Positions 18,830-20,223 of a stretch of 20,223 nucleotides of DNA are shown here, piece after piece. Where the stretch lies: the NCBI GenBank assembly GCA_027596945.1, contig JADGJH010000363.1, positions 1 through 20,223 of the forward strand. The letters are read 5' to 3'. The notes under the pieces were generated by a model. That model saw nothing but the letters and a program-made list of their open reading frames with translations. It did no database searches and had not been told where the DNA came from. This DNA is from Physocladia obscura. Lineage: Eukaryota; Chytridiomycota; Chytridiomycetes; Chytridiales; Chytriomycetaceae. The position numbers and the translations under genes were made by a program. Every line of letters starts with the position of its first letter. Position 1 is the first letter of the stretch.

Positions 18830-20223
18830 TTAAAAAATAATATATATGATTGAAACAATCACACTGAGGTAAAGAAATTTCATTGCACGAAAGGCCGAAG
18901 AAGTAACAGAAGTAGTCGTAGGAATAACCACCGCAACAGCCGTGGTAACTTGAGTTGTTGCCGGTACAGTAGTTGTAGTCGTCACAGGATTTACAGTCGC
19001 CCATTTCATTCTCCCTTTTGCGTCCAAAGCATTTACAAGCGCTGTAAAGTTTCCTCGTACCACATCTTCGCTTACTTTGAAATCAGTCCAGAATTCTTCT
19101 TGCTATTGTAAAATTGCTAAATTAAAACCGTGTTTAATTTTTTTCTTAATTTTTTTTTTTACCTTGGCTATATCAAAAATATAAGCAGCTTCTAGTAGTG
19201 GATAGGCGTCCAAAAAGTCGCTGTTTAAAATCGGAGACCAGAAATTCTGATTAATTTAAAAATTTTTTTTTAAATACAATCCATGTAAAAAAAAAATTTT
19301 TTTTTTTTGTTACCATCTGAAAGGTAGCTTGATCTACCAAATCCGTGACGTTTGAAAACTGTTGGCCGGTACCCGGTGAATATCCCTATGGAAAATAAAA
19401 TATAAATAACGAAATAGTACATCTGCTTTTTGTCATTACCGGCCCACTTTCCCATGCGCCAGAGGCTTCTGAGATCTGAATTAAAAGTTAAAACATCATA
19501 ATAAATTTTTTATTTTTTTTTTAAAAAAAAAAAATTAAAAAAAAAGCTTACAACAAATGGTTTATTATAAGCCGCTGCATATACGGAATACACTGTACCC
19601 ATAGAGTCAGCAATGTATGATGATGGCATAGCCGAATTAGTTCCAAAGCCTTTCCAATACAACGACGTTCCGACAACGTCAACATAATCAGATCCTGGCC
19701 TGTAATTTTTTTTTTACTTTAAAATAAAAATTAAAACAAAGCTTAGACGTACCAGTATGAGGTGTCGTTTGGCTGCAAGTCGAAATTCGGCGACCAAACA
19801 ATTTGAACATTGGGAATATAGTGTTTCATAACAGGATACATTCTTTTCCAAACGCTAACGTAAGAAGTTGGTTGAAGTCCATAGCTAGATAAATAAAATA
19901 AAATTGCAAATTAGGGAAAAAAGCTGAACACGAAGAAAAAATGAAATGAAACTATACAGCATCCAGCTTCCGTTCATTTCAGGTAACCTTTCATGTTTTA
20001 AAAAATTGGAAGAAATAAGCAAAGAATACCAAAAAAAAACGAGAAATTTTTTTTTCAACCATCGGATATAAAGTGTACGACCCGACTCCTGAACCATTGC
20101 CGCAAGCCGCTGAGCAAGATGAAGAATTGCATCGTCAGAAACAAGATCCAACCCATTCGTGCCATTTGCAAGTTGTTGATCAGCATCTGCCAATCAAAAT
20201 TTCGCCAAGGTTTAATCTTTACC
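18830..20223 (-). CDS. Glycoside hydrolase family 26-like (endo-mannanase type), C-terminal part, probably GPI-anchored
   Basis: Minus-strand exons are 20223 (last base of an exon cut by the edge), 20186-20060, 19987-19958, 19884-19753, 19699-19552, 19475-19440, 19385-19314, 19246-19163 and 19102-18830. All phases agree and 300 codons are visible. Introns run 36-76 bases. RWLPEMNGSW carries the expected acid/base Glu (visible residue 46), and FVISEASGAW the expected nucleophile Glu (149), 103 residues later; GH26 enzymes have a similar spacing. SVWKRMYPVM, VWSPNF and YVDVVGTSLYW fit fungal GH26 sequences. GH26 enzymes typically cut beta-mannan; the substrate here is inferred. After the domain comes a Thr/Val-rich linker (TTTTTVPATTQVTT), then a hydrophobic C-terminus (FLYLSVIVSIIYIIF), as in GPI-anchored wall proteins. 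The secretion signal would lie beyond the right edge. Confidence 0.85.

Noticed and set aside
19261..19545. Long A-tract/T-tract palindromes in two GH26 introns
   Set aside because: Simple A/T runs are common in introns of AT-rich genomes and their exact length may be a sequencing artefact; no function is supported.
1..20223. tRNA, rRNA, CRISPR arrays, bacterial-type operons or toxin/phage systems
   Set aside because: None was seen by eye on either strand. The intron-rich genes are eukaryotic, so prokaryotic defence or operon features are not expected.

Overview
The window is nuclear DNA of a eukaryote, almost certainly a fungus, and most likely from an early-diverging, zoospore-forming (chytrid-type) lineage. 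The coding is broken by many very short GT-AG introns (35-130 bases), intergenic DNA is AT-rich, and AATAAA signals follow the stop codons. The fungal call rests on a trehalose synthase/phosphatase fusion and a GPI-anchored-type family GH26 glycosidase. The centriole-bearing call rests on a 2,919-residue coiled-coil protein ending in a PACT domain and starting with a motif like the N-termini of pericentrin and AKAP450. The lineage call is inference; no rRNA or other marker gene is present.

Layout. Bases 1-69 (minus) hold the first 23 codons of an F-box protein that runs off the left edge. Bases 70-1386 are AT-rich and hold no gene I can establish. Bases 1387-4521 (minus) are a five-exon bifunctional trehalose-6-phosphate synthase/phosphatase. 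It lies 79 bases downstream of a five-exon ubiquitin E2 variant of the Mms2/Uev1 type (4601-5276, minus). A 97-base intergenic stretch separates the E2 variant from the divergent twelve-exon PACT gene (5374-14840, plus). Convergent to that gene is a small, uncertain coiled-coil gene (15082-15465, minus).

Bases 15500-18800 are accessory-looking. They contain short direct repeats, a pair of tandem long hairpins (16511-16692), a possible two-exon reading frame (16855-17083) and a GC-rich island (about 17444-17975) with decayed or hard-to-parse coding sequence. Bases 18830-20223 (minus) are the last nine exons of a secreted GH26 glycosidase whose N-terminus lies outside the window.

The genes do not form one pathway. 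Trehalose synthesis, a Ubc13 partner and a microtubule-organising-centre scaffold are housekeeping or cell-structure genes packed closely together. The GH26 enzyme is a wall- or substrate-facing hydrolase. All exon joins were worked out by hand; every junction in the four main genes is phase-consistent, but none is confirmed by transcripts.
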